Source: Hirudo medicinalis
Lineage: Eukaryota > Annelida > Clitellata > Hirudinida > Hirudinidae
Reading direction: 5' to 3'
Assembly: GCA_011800805.1 (NCBI GenBank)
Contig: MPNW01000027.1
Coordinates: 259,916 to 323,915, forward strand
Length of the DNA stretch: 64,000 nt
The stretch's first letter is position 1. The number at the start of each line of letters is the position of its first letter. A program made the position numbers and the translations under genes. Under the pieces are notes generated by a model that did no database searches, was not told where the DNA came from, and saw only the letters and a list, made by a program, of their open reading frames with translations. Below are positions 48,601-60,674 of this stretch, piece after piece.

Positions 48601-50744
48601 AATCAAACAAGGTGCACAAAAACAGAGCTTAAGCGTCAAAGAGGAACATGTTCAAATAGATATTCATGTTCAAATATCCATGTTCATACGATTGTTGCTT
48701 TAAATGTCAACATGAATTTAAAATATCAAAGTTAAGATTTTTTTATCGCAAAACCATTTATTGCCATTAAAGACACATGATTAATGTATTGTCAGGTTCT
48801 CAAGTGGAGAGAAATAAATTTGATGGATACTTTTCATACAAAATCAGGAACGTTTGGCTAATGTCGCCTGTGGACCATCGGTGGCAGGAAAGTTAAATGT
48901 CCCTGTCTTGTTGGTTAAGAGAAATTAAATTTGACGTATTAAGTAAGAGATTATATATGGCAAAACCTATTCTTAAGAAAAAGTGTTCCTAAGTACAAAT
49001 TCATATCAGATCCTAATACCAATCGGGTCAAAGAAAAAATTGTGGCTTGCAATCAGTAGTGCCAGGAATATCGGACTATGTGTATTACACAGAAAACACG
49101 GAGCTTTGAAACCAGCTGAGAAACCAACTTGGAGCTTTGGCTTCACTCACTTTCAGTGTTGCTTCTTTCTCCATCTACAATCCTCACATGGGACCTCTGG
49201 TTAGTTAGTTTTCCTTGATCAATTTATTAATTAACTAATTGTTTTATATCTCGAACCATTCTCATCAACTGCCACCACCATCAGGGATCCCGCAATTTTC
49301 GAGAGAATGTTGATAAGCGGTAGTCTTTTTTCATAATATTCTAAAATACATAATTAATCACAGCAATAATAACAAAAGTAAGCATAATTATGACCAGATC
49401 CGAGTGTCTCCATCGACCTCGACATCAAGACTGAAATTGGACATGAAAAAACTTAAAGAGATCTCATCATTGACACTCCAGGCTCTGATTTGAAAGACGA
49501 AGTGAATTACGATGTAGTTTCTGACGTGTGATAAATAGCAGTGGAATTAAATTTCTAACCAATGACTTCAATGCGTTGGATAGTTTATGAAGTACTTATT
49601 ATTCTCGACAAAGTTAGGTTTGGAACAATTCACAGATTTGCGAGGCATTGCGGAATGGAGACATTTAAGCACTCCGAAAATGTTTATGATAATATTTCAG
49701 TTGAATGTTTCATGACGTCGGATACCTAGGAAAGAGGCAAAGTTATTGCATTTCAAGGTTCTATCATTCGGAGCTTACCTCGATGCTTGGCACGTTGATG
49801 ATGACATCACAAATAACGCTATGGAAGCAACCTTCTTTACGAGGGTGTATTTCTTGTAATGACAATAATTAGCCATGCTACTCCTCATTCGAATTCGAAA
49901 TGGTAACAGTTATTGAGAAACATTCAAAACCTTGGACTTGATCCAAAGAGAACTAGATTGCTAATACGGACTATAGGGGTGTCAAATTTAATTATAAATT
50001 TCTCTTTAATTTACCACACTATTCAATTATTTCAACGTCTTTTTATGAACAAAATTCAAATGGAGAAAGAAAATTATTTGTCAATCAAAAAGTGGGTTGA
50101 ACATTTTCAATAAAATCTTTAATAATTAAGACCATTATTAAAATGTATAAAGGAGCAGAATGAAATATTAAGACTCATTATGAGATCAGAAAGAAGTGCA
50201 TACAACGACAGTGAACTGATTGATTATTGATCATCAAAAATTGTGACTTGTTAAATGCCCCCATGCAATTATGGAATCCTATGACTTCATTAATTTTCGT
50301 CGAGTGCATTTTGTCATTATTTTTTATTTGTATACTTTTTATTTTATAGAAAAAATTTTTTCCAAAATTTGATTTTCCAGGAGATCTTTGACACATTCTT
50401 AAAAGACTGGCGTTTGGTTTTAGTTTCAAATCTTAGAGCCGCTGTAAACACGTTGGAATGGGTTTCTTATGCAAACATTCTAAGATTTGAGTCTTTGACC
50501 AACATGCAGTTAACAATAGAGGAGTATACCTCCTGTATCTGTATAAACATGAAGTTTTTCAAGTTTATCAAAGTTACAATTGTCTGATTACAAATGTAAC
50601 AATTGTCATGACATGGCCATAACTATCCATATTTTGATAAAATTGGTCAAGTGGCATCCCTTTAGCATGCTTTTTAATTTAAAGATGATAAATTTGAAAA
50701 ACTAACCACTGAAGAAGTGGGTAAGGCCGTAACCATGGGCTTTC

Positions 50745-50803
50745 GCAGAGGAGAGCAAGGTGGAGCAAATGCCCCTCCCTTCGTCAAAATATTATTACTA
50801 GCA
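50745..50803 (+). repeat. Dispersed repeat, copy 1 of a pair
   Basis: GAGCAAGGTGGAGCAAATGC, CCTCCC and GTCAAAATATTATTA recur in altered form at 51421-51490 (GAGCAAGGGGAGCAAAGGGG, CTCCCTCCTGGG, GTCAAAATACTAATATTTTT). Likely fragments of one non-autonomous element. Confidence 0.5.
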
Positions 50804-50971
50804 TTTTCAAGTTTCTCAAATTTATTTAACCTACTCACTCAATTTTAACCATAATTTATTTTAATATTTGTGTTCGTAAATTGTTGGCCAAGTGCCCGGC
50901 AAAAGCCAGGCCACATGCAGCCACTTTTGGTACCTAACTCTAACCCTACCCCTAACCCTACCTCATGACCC

Positions 50972-51045
50972 TGGAAATCTCTGTAGAACTGACAAAAGTC
51001 GTTGCCTTTGAGTTGGCCTTTGTCCGTCACTTCTCCAACCACTGT
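50972..51045 (+). repeat. Dispersed repeat, copy B
   Basis: Matches 1531-1610: CTGTAGAACTGACAAAAGTC, GAGTTGGCCTTT, CACTTCTCCAACCAC. Just upstream (50938-50963) is a short TAACCC-rich stretch (CTAACCCTACCCCTAACCCT). Confidence 0.6.
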
Positions 51046-51249
51046 GTTCATGAATAGTTCTATGCAAAGACGCTTTTATGTGTTTGTTTTACGATCTCAG
51101 AGGATTTGTGGTCATTTGTCAACAATTAAATTTTTAAGTTTAAAATTCTTAACAATGTATTATAAAGGTTGTAACATAATGTAGCTAGGTTAACATAAAC
51201 TCAATCAAAGTTTTAATTCTATTTTAAAGATAAATAACTCTCTAAGAGA

Positions 51250-51352
51250 CCGACCGAATTTCGGCTTCGGTTTCGGCGCCGAAAGTTGCCTTGCGATTTT
51301 CGGCATGGTTTCGGTTTCGACTGAAACAGAAAAATTTCGGTTTCGGCCGAAA
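51250..51352. repeat. Degenerate TTTCGG/CCGAAA repeat
   Basis: Runs of TTCGGTTTCGG and the complement CCGAAA in both orientations, able to fold back on itself (around GGTTTCGGCGCCGAAAG). Confidence 0.7.
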
Positions 51353-51420
51353 ATCATTTTTTACTTTCGATTCGATTTCGATATATGTAATATTGTAGCC
51401 TCTCGGACTTGTTAGCATGA

Positions 51421-51490
51421 GCAAGGGGAGCAAAGGGGAGTAAGTAAACGCTCCCTCCTGGGTTTTGTCAAAATACTAATATTTTTGTGG
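51421..51490 (+). repeat. Dispersed repeat, copy 2 of a pair
   Basis: See copy at 50745. A third faint trace (CTCCACCTCCCCTGCAATAA) is at 51590-51610. Confidence 0.5.
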
Positions 51491-52719
51491 CTCGGATCCA
51501 AACCAGACCGACTAATTCCGAGATCATTCAGCACCCTCTTTAATCAAGTTCAAGTTGCCAAGTTAAAAAATTGAATTCTAAAAACTTTTCTCCACCTCCC
51601 CTGCAATAACTTCTGCAGACGCCCGTGGCTCTAACTGTGTTCATCGATTCTGTACACTTGGAACAACTTATATGAGGTTTTCTTGATTGTCATACTGACC
51701 ACTCATACTGACCATGTCACTCATACTGTAGAAATTCGGTTAATTGTTTGAATTTGTATCCGCAATGTAACTGGCAAACGTGAAATTAACATAACAATTA
51801 AGATAAGGAAATTTAAAATTTGATGATTAAATAATATATTTTAATTCAAGTAATTGGGACAATATGAAAGAAATTTATCTAAGAAAGGGATTATAAACCA
51901 TATTTTGTTTTATCGGATTTATGAATTAATAAACTCGTTAATCAAACCCTTGTAAAAAAAAGGTTTCAATCCCACTTCCGGGGTTGTTACATTTTTATTA
52001 AACAAACATGCATGCAAAGTATTTTAAATGAAATTGTTAAAAAAAATGTTATAGATTATAGTATTTTTAAATATGTAATTAGTTTCTTCACAGCTGTGGC
52101 AAACATAGAAATCACTATCATTTGTAATTCTTAGAGACTTTTGACATGGTATGAACAATAACAATATTCGAATGGAATCTAAGATGTGTTTTACTCCTTT
52201 AATGAGTCGTATAAGTTATATTGTGAACTTTACGAGATTCGGAGGAATTCGTGACGAATTGTTACCTCGAGAGGTTAAAGAAATGTGACCCTAAAATGGA
52301 CTTCGAAAAGCTTAAAAGCTATGGATAGTCAGCTAACTTGCTATGAACATTTTTGAACAAGTTAAAACTTTGAAAGTGTAAATCACTTTAGATCTGAGAA
52401 ATGCATTCTCTCATGGTGAATTCGACATTATGACAGTTTGTAGGTCCATAGCCGCTCATGCATCACTTATTAATAGACTGTGCCTATCAATTTTGATCGG
52501 TCTAAATAAAGTTTCTAAATTATTTGTTTTATATTTATATCAAAAAAAATTAGGGATTTTATTATTCTAAATATATTTTTAACATTAAATTTTAACACGT
52601 ATATATATTCAGAAGCAACGTGATTGGTCTGATCGGGTCTCATTGAGAGTATTATTGTGCTTGGGCGATGCGCTTCATGAGTCAGGGGCTGCATTACATA
52701 CGGGGAGAATAGGTTAAAA

Positions 52720-54243
52720 ATGACCGAACACCATTTTCATCTCTTACAAGTGAAGGTTCGACCACATGCTTACATTAAGGATGTCATAACCGGATGTTGG
52801 CGATACGTGCAGGATGGTATGAGGGAAAAGGGCACCATCGTACATGGCTTCAAAATTGTTGGAGAGAATCGCATGGTTTTCAGTACGTATATTTTCTTCA
52901 TACATTTTGACATTTGTGGATATTTTCTGGGAACATTTATAAAGATCTCTGACCTTTTAAGGAACGTAATCTTGACATCTGTAGGTTTTGTAAATATCCT
53001 AACTTGTATTGTGAACCATTACTCATATCGTGGATTAAAAATTTAGGTCAAGAAAATTTAGCATGTGACAGGTCTACATTGTGAAATTGTTTTAAAACTA
53101 GTTTTAGATGATGGAGTTGATGAGGCTTTGGATGCAATGAATGCAGCTTATGGAGAGCAGATAGATTTGACCTGCACCCCTCTTCGTTCTTATGAAACTT
53201 TTGCAGAACATGTCCTTGGTGTGGACAAATCTTTAATCACAAATCCTTCAAAGTTATCAAACGGTGGAAGGATTTATTGGCTGCAGATCGATATAAATTA
53301 CAAAGGTAATTTGTGAAATTGTTACAAATTTTCATCTTAGGCTAATTAATAGATTCATCTCAAGTTAATTTACATCTATTTTGCCACTACAAGAAATTGT
53401 TAGATTTCATCAGTCATGTGTTTTGCCCTTTAGATTTAAAGGTAGCAGACTTTTTAGCTATTTGGAGGTCTGAAGCAATGACTATCATGTCCCTTAGAAG
53501 TAACGACAGTGCGAGGATGGAAATTGAACTGTACAAAGTTGTTGGACAGAGACAGGTAATTTTATCAGCTTGAGTGATTTTGTTGATTTTCCTCAAATGA
53601 ATAATGATGAGAGATGGCATTTGTAATGCTAATCAAGTTACTAAGTACTTCTATGCATTACGATGTGGCACTTCAGTGTTGTTGGATTGTCGAAAGAAAG
53701 AAACAAATAAAATACATGAGGTAGCATGCGATGATAGTATTTGTGCATGAATGTTGCAGTTTAGGTGTAGTGAATTTTATAAATATGTATAATGTTCAAT
53801 TTCTTAAATTCATCTCCAATATAAGAATCGTGTAACAAAGGAAATGACACGAACTGAGTTTAATGTTCAAATATTGAAAATATATATATCATGAATGATT
53901 ATATGCCCACAATATTGCAATAATTATGGTAAAAAGGCTAAATAATAGAATAAAGGCAATTGTAAATTGATGGCAGAGTCTGAGCAATTATGAAGAACTC
54001 GTGCCGGGATATCTTTGAGCTACAACGATGCATGTTAAATATTGGCTGATAATAATTGTGATTTTTTGCCTAATTAGGAATCAGGTAAAGAACTAATTAA
54101 GATATTTTATTTCCCAGGTGCATGTTTTCATGAAGATTCAAAGTGGAGACCTGGTTGATGACATCCTTTTTACACTCCCGACGATGAAAGAATTGGGAAA
54201 TCAAGTTCAAGTCATAACAAAGTCTATTGTTATGATGCAGTGA
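52720..54243 (+). CDS. Protein with two muconolactone-isomerase-like domains
   Basis: Exons: 52720-52882, 53072-53305, 53434-53555, 54118-54243; 645 nt, 214 residues. The protein is an internal duplication. Half 1 (about 4-105): FHLLQVKV, a Trp-containing helix (GCWRYVQDGMREKG), FKIVGENRMV, a helix LDDGVDEALDAM, and IDLTCTPLRSYETFAE. Half 2 (about 124-210): IYWLQIDI, IWRSEAMTIMSLRS, LYKVVGQRQVHVFMKI, LVDDILFTLPTMKELG, VQVITKSI. The beta-alpha-beta pattern with YKVVG(Q/E) and (DE)ILFTLP is that of the MIase branch of dimeric alpha-beta barrels, known mainly from bacterial catechol breakdown. No signal peptide. Substrate and function are unknown; a sister position to bacterial enzymes is my inference from pattern. 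AATAAA near 54458. Confidence 0.8.
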
Positions 54244-56553
54244 TTGGTGGATATTTATTTATTAGCCTTTACTGGTGAGGAGGACATTCAGCTTCAGTGT
54301 ATTCAACATTATGTGCTAAATGTAGCAGTTTGGAAAACAGTCCTAATGTTTACAACTTAAAATTATGTAAAACCTAATTTTTTCCAAATGTGTTGGGTAT
54401 TTGAACAAATTATGTTGTGAAGGCTTATTTTCTGAAGTAGTTGCAGTTAGATGTAAATAATAAAAAATTTGCTAATTAAAGAATTATTGAAATTTTGATC
54501 TGACTCATTTTATGTTTCAATTTGATATGATCAATGCTTGCCAAAGCTGTTGAGCCATTGTGAAATATAAGTATTTTCAATTATTGCTGCCTTATAGTGT
54601 GTTGATCATCTTAAATAAAGTTATTTCTGTAGTGAAAATGTAATGGGCCATGAAAGAGTTGTTTGATTAATGATATATTAATTTTTACTAATTGATTTCT
54701 GTTCAAGTGACTTGGAAAAATAAGAATTCAATTCTTGCCAACTTGCTTGAAATGGTAATAGAAAGAATATTGAGTTCAGCTAAATTTCTTTGGTATAGTT
54801 TTTCGAGGGGATGCAGCTGTGGTTTCATAATTTGTGACTCAAATTTTATTTTTTGAGAATAAATTTGTGATCCTTTGTTGGATTTTGATTTAGTTCTTGT
54901 TTGCTTTCAATTAAAAAAAAATCAGAGATGATTATTATGTAATTGTAGCCAAAATTCAAGCTTGTAGCAAAATGTTAACGTTTACCCCATACTTGATATT
55001 ATTATCCCCATAGCAATGGAATGTGAGAGATGTAGAGTTCATCACATACGGGACAAAAAAATCTTGGTAACTCTTCTTGTATCAGAGCATTACATTTTAC
55101 TGTTAGCAGGATGCAGCAGCACACATTACTAACAAATGTCTGGTGTATCTTGAAACCTCCCTGTTCAGTGTCTCTAGATCTCATATCAGAGACAGGAGGT
55201 GTTACCTTGGGACACTTTTCTTGACATCGGCTGGAGCTCTATTCCTACTTTCATTGGGCCTTCTGAAATATTTTGCTTACAGTTAATTCTTAATTTATTC
55301 GAAGCGTGTTTAATTACCAATTAACTTATTAGTTTGGCTATGTGGTGTTTGTCGTTTAATTATGAGTATGTATATTTATTATTTATTTTTTACAGTAGTT
55401 TTTTTTTATTATTTGTTTTCTCCAATGCCTTGGCATTGATAATAGACCAAATATTGTAAATATGTTCTAGATCAAATTGAATTTGCATCTGTATTAACTG
55501 GACATTAACTCCAAATTCGAGACATTTTGTTTATTCGCGTGTTATCAAGTGTTCAAAACGAAATTACATGCAATATTTTGAAAGAAGATGTACAACCACC
55601 TTTGTCTCATTCACCGCCGCCACATATCTGATTGCCTTCTTTCATTTAACCATTCATTTACATCAACCAATCCATGTCATCTCACGTCCCCTCTCATAAG
55701 AGGACGTTCCATCCTGGAACTCTTCGGGACCTTTGAGAGGCCAAGATAAAGAGAACCAGGGCGCCTCTGACGCTTGGCATAAGGCGCCATATAATTATTA
55801 CAAGGATTTTCCTTAAATTTAGTAATTTATCATGAACAAGTTTATAAAGCTTTAAAAGACTAAATATTCTTAACATTTTGGTAGCATGCTTGATAGAATG
55901 TAATGCGAGCACATCTGATTAAAATTAATGTAAAATGTCTTAAAATTAACGAACAGTTTAAAAGAGCACGGTTTAACACTTTTAACAAAGATTCAAGCCT
56001 AATCTTTAATAATAATTTCAAGATAATTTTTTTTTTAAATTTTTACATTGGTGTCTATATACTTTTAAATCAAATGAAAAAGCTTTTGTGTACAAAAATT
56101 GAAATACCTTTGATCATTTTCCAAATTAACTATTTGCTATAATACAATACTATTAAAATAAAAAATAAATTTGATAAAATATAACAAACATTAAAAATTT
56201 GTTTTGACGCATTATTTTTATTTAATTGACAATCTTTGGTGAGACCTAGAAAATAATAATTTTAAATCGTCTCTGGTCGGGTGCATATCGTTAGATTCGA
56301 TAGATTCGCTTACTGTTGCGAGCTTGCTGGTGAATTCCTATTTTCGTGTTTGTTTGAATTTTCTTCTTTAACTTATTTAGTGGTTCAAAAGTTTTGAACC
56401 TACTCTTTCGCGACAGTTCTACTTTTTCATCTCATTAACATTTATGAATCAAATTATTCCTTTCGCCGATTTCGTTGTCAGTTCTTGAGAGTGCGTGTAT
56501 CATAGTGCATTTTAATTGTTTTTACAGATTCGTGTGCTTATTGTAGTACTATC
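54244..56553. other. Spacer with one palindromic repeat fragment
   Basis: 3' flank of the MIase-like gene and 5' region of reticulon. At 55755-55800, GGCGCCTCTGACGCTTGGCA then TAAGGCGCCATATAA contains inverted GGCGCC words and an ATATGGCGCC tail, like a repeat 3' end. An acceptor-like TTTTTACAG at 56520-56527 probably marks the 5' UTR exon of reticulon. Confidence 0.5.
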
Positions 56554-59500
56554 ATGGCTGAACCAAATCTTATTCACCCTGAAGGAATGGCTGCAGAAAG
56601 TACCACTGGTGATTATGGCTTCGAAAAAATTCCTCCTACGTCTAGCTTGAACAATAGCTATGAACTTGGAAAAGTAGCAGCAGATGAAAAATACCCTACT
56701 GTTAGTGACAACAAACCAGTGTCTGTTGAAGGGACCAACACTCTTCTGCCAGAAAAGAATTCATGTAAGATTTTAAAATTCTGAATTGTTTCTACTTTAT
56801 TTGATCAAGATGTCAATTTATTTACTTGCCAACTTCATTGCTTTGTCATTATGCTAAAAATTTTGGTGAGTTGAAATCTCTGTAAAATTTATTATGTTTA
56901 AAAAAACAAAATGTAAAAATTTACTTTTTGTTTACAAAGGTTGCAAATGGTCTGAACATATCCATCCAAGGGGTTAGTCAGCTCTTCTGATATATATTGT
57001 TCATGTGCAGTCATAATTCTTAATTAATAAGCTTAATGATATGTTGGTAAACCCCAAATTATAATTATTTTATGGAGGTTATAAATAAAGTTAATTTAAG
57101 TTTTATTTGCAAGTATTTGTTAAATTGTGGACTATTAAATTATAAAAATGTGGTCTGGTATTTTAAAAAGCCATATTGTTTGGTTTCATTTAATGTTGAA
57201 TGTTTCATAGAATCAAAACATCTTTGTATCTATTCTGATAGCAAGCTTTCAGTAAGAATGATCAAGAAGCATTCTATAGGCTTGGGTTGCTCACGTCATG
57301 TGAGACGTTTGGCTGCTTTGACGTGCAGCAGACCTGATTAGTATTCGGCAAATATTGAGCTATTTTAATGTCATTCAGTCAGCTGACTTATCCTCACCAG
57401 GATAGTGTACTTTAACCTTTGAAGTAGAAATGTCAGAAATTCTAAAAGGATATTTACTTCAGTTGTATCTTCTTCAAATTGCTTGCATGAATTTTGATAG
57501 CAGCAGTTAAGATTTTGAACCATATATTATTTTTTATGTTTCCAGCAGCCTTTCTGATCCCATGGTTTATTAAAGCCTTTCATTAATTTTCTGGTGTGAG
57601 ATTGTTTGGTTTAATGTCAGTTTTATAATTGCAAGCTCTCAGAAACACATTAACTACTTGCTATTGTTCACTGATTGTCTTTTCTTTTTGTGAGAAGTTG
57701 CATAAATTAGGTTATTTCGATATTTTTTATTTCACATCATTGCCATTGAGAAGGAAAATCTATTTCCACTGTTGAGATTGCAGTTGTTGCATCGGCACAC
57801 TCCTCACCTGGCTTGCTGAGACTGCAGATCCTTGGTGCTAACCAGTAAGATCTCTCCTGCTGTGCGAGTTGTCTGCTTTTCATAGGAGGATGAGATTCTT
57901 TTGTCTGGTCTCCATCTGCCGACAGGAGCACAAAAGAGTTGTAGGATATTTCGCTTTGCTAGTCGTCTGCTTTTTTAAGGAGTAACTCCCAGGTTGTAAG
58001 CTCAATCTAACTTATTGAAAGTATGGCTACCTCACATACGGATGATATTTCTGTGACATTTGGTCAACCTAAGGATAATCAGCAATGCACAACCTGTTAG
58101 TATCTTTGCTTTGATGTCTTCCATGAGTCAAACGCATGACAATTTCATGAACTTGTTTTTATCGACAATTCTTGGATGCACAAGTTTTTACTTATCTGCA
58201 TATGAAAAGTGCTCAAAAATTAAAATTCCCCTTTGTAAGTAGTAAGCCTGTAATGTGCGTGTGTATTATTAGGCTGAGATGTTATGAATCCTATCAATCT
58301 CCTTTCTCAAGCAAAGGTTGCGGACAACATAAACATTCCATTTTGCGCAGTTCTCATGAACTAATTAGAAGTCCGAAGAACACTTTTTGGAGAATGTTGC
58401 TTAATTTTGTGTTGTTCTTTAGATAGCACTTTAATTTTTCAATTAAATTGGTGCTTTGCTTTTCCTTCAAAAGTATGTTTTGACTTCTTATTGTCCGCCA
58501 GCATTGTTCAGTAGATTTATGATTGATATATGTGCTTCAAAGCAGAAGTGTACCTCGGGATCATCAAACAGCTGTTAAGTAGCGGCATCTTGTGATGTTA
58601 TGGCTTGTGGTTTGGCATTGTTGTATGGATACGTGTTAATTTTTTAAAAATTGAGATTAGGTAAATGGAGTTTATAGCAGCATGTCACTTTTTGTATCTG
58701 GGTTTTCAAGAATTTATATTATATTATATTTGAGTTTTTATTAACTGCATAGAATTGATGCATTAGCTAATGTGAGATCTTGACAGTTGTAGACTTGATG
58801 TACTGGAAGGATTATCGTCTGACTGGAGCTGTGTTTCTGAGTTCATTCATCTTCCTCTTGTCTCTGGCCCTGTTTTCTGTGCTGAGTGTGTTGGCCTACC
58901 TGCTTCTCATCACCCTCACTGTCACCTTGACCTTTCGATTCTACAAGAACATTCTTGCTGCCATCCAAAAGACAGGAGAAGGAAATCCATTTAAGTCAGT
59001 TGAAACTGTAATTGTGTTAATGTCACCACTAATAAATGCACACAGTTTAAATCATTATGTTGGTGTTACAACAAAAATCATTTGTTCTCTGCATTTAAGC
59101 AGTTCTAAATTAAATTTGATCTGTGTTTGGCAACCATCTTTTTAACTCCCGATGTTTACTTTCAAAAGGAAGTACTTGGAATTGGACATTGGACTGGATG
59201 AAAACAAGACGAAAGCTGTAACAACAAGTGTGGTCAAGCATGGATCAGCTCTCCTCACTGAGTTAAGAAGATTGATCCTCATTGAAGACATTGTGGACTC
59301 ACTCAAGGTACAATGCACTCCTCATTATCATTTATTTCATTGGTGATTTGTCATTTGATGCTGATTGTTAATGTCTTCAGTTTGGATTGTTCTTGTGGGT
59401 GCTGACTTACATTGGTGCATGGTTCAATGGAATGACCATTGTCATCCTTGGTTGGTTTCTTTTTTATGGATGACATTTATTACAATATTTATTTATGTAA

Positions 59501-59999
59501 TTTGGTACACTTTTTGACATTTATTAAGTGTAGATTACAATAGAATATTAGATTTAGAATTATCAAGCAAGTAGCTTATTTAGCAGATTGTGTCACATTT
59601 TTAAGTGACTTAACAAAAATATTTACTGCTGAAGATTGAAGTGTAGTCATTTTAAAGGAGTGGAAGGATATTAGAAATATAATTTAATTATCTATGTTTG
59701 TGCTTCCCAGTGAATGTTGCAGTCTTCACCATCCCAAAGTTTTATGATGTTTACAAGGTATGTAGGCTTTGGTTTTGCTATGAGGCCAAACTCTCAATGA
59801 TGTTGTGTTATTTTAGGTTGAAATCAACAAGTACTTTGACCTGGTGAAGAGAAAGGTTCAGGAAGTGACCAAGCTGTGAGTGTTTGAGAATGTGTTCCCA
59901 TTGATTGCTTGGACAGTGTTACTTGATTAATAATAATTTATGATGTGCTGCAGCGTCACAGAAAAAATGAAGACACTTGGAAAGAAGAAGACTCAGTGA
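56554..59999 (+). CDS. RTN: Reticulon, complete
   Basis: ER-membrane-shaping protein. Exons: 56554-56764, 58787-58994, 59169-59307, 59381-59450, 59711-59757, 59817-59875, 59954-59999; 780 nt, 259 residues. The 70-residue acidic N-terminus (MAEPNLIHPEG) has no domain. The reticulon homology domain fills the rest: VDLMYWKDYRLTGAVFLSS, a long hydrophobic hairpin (about 84-120), YKNILAAIQKTGEGNPFK, LRRLILIEDIVDSLK, a second hairpin (187-225: FGLFLWVLTYIGAWFNGMTI, then FTIPKFYDVY), and a Lys-rich C-terminus (LGKKKTQ). Phases agree throughout. The 2-kb first intron (56765-58786) separates the variable N-terminus from the RHD, as in other reticulon genes where alternative first exons are used; I found no clear alternative exon. 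Confidence 0.94.
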
Positions 60000-60274
60000 A
60001 AGAAGAAGACTTTGTTCTCAAACAATGATATCTGCACTTTATAAGCATTTTTCTTCTTGCTGTCTAAGTTATCTAAATGTTATCTAAGCCATGCTATGGG
60101 GTGTAAATGATGAGTTCACGGGATTTAAGATCTCTTTGTTTCGCAAAATGAGGTTTAATTGAGTTGTAATTTTAAAGTCTCCTGAAACGCTCTCAAGTAT
60201 TTTAATGCGCTTGTAACGCTTCACCGTGGCTCTTTTGTCTTGCTACAACAACATCATCATCATCGTTACCATCT

Positions 60275-60674
60275 TCATTGCGCGTTGATGTGTGCAGTCA
60301 TATCGAAATTTGTTCCTACACATGCCAGTCCTTTAGTGCAATCAAATTCAATGCAAACTTCAGGTGCCAAGTCATCGTAGCTTTGAGGGACTCTATCATT
60401 TGTAATGCCGCAGAGTTGAAAGGCTGGATTGGCATGATATCGAATCATTAAAGTTTCCTGTTCCACGTCGTTGTTAGTTTCTAATTGTCAATTTAGTTGG
60501 GTGGCATAGGTATTTGACAAAGACGGCGATTGAAATAAGCTTACTTCGAAACAGTTGAGCTTTCGTATGCGTTCGGCACAAGTTGGAAAGGAACGGTTTT
60601 TGAGTCAGTTTGACAAATGTTTTTTGAATGTTGGTGGTCCATTTAGAATATGGGTTTAGGTAATTTAAGTGCAT
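60275..60674 (-). CDS. Unrecognised 111-residue protein, two exons
   Basis: Exons: 60674-60545 and 60480-60275; 336 nt. The 64-nt intron has a GTAAGC donor and TTAG acceptor, and the codon split across it is restored. Residues 1-45 hold Lys and Arg but no acidic residue (for example FVKLTQKPFLSNLCRTHTKA), which suits a mitochondrial presequence. The second half is acidic with spaced Cys (FQLCGITND, EVCIEFDCTKGLACVG). I recognise no family. The gene converges on reticulon, 276 bases away. Upstream exons cannot be excluded. The real-gene call rests on the matched phases and composition. Confidence 0.5.

Larger units (their letters stand above)
42661..52719. other. Ten-kilobase gene-poor region
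   Basis: I find no convincing gene. Short open frames (44438-44770, 110 codons; 45244-45609; 46109-46312; 48983-49204) show no domain. Fragments near 48980-49720 have coding-like character in scattered frames but match nothing I recognise and contain stops. Degenerate simple repeats at 48450-48600 and 51250-51352 and dispersed repeats at 50745 and 50972 are listed separately. Confidence 0.5.

Noticed and set aside
50938..50963. TAACCC-rich stretch as an interstitial telomere
   Set aside because: Only about three irregular units, within a dispersed repeat.
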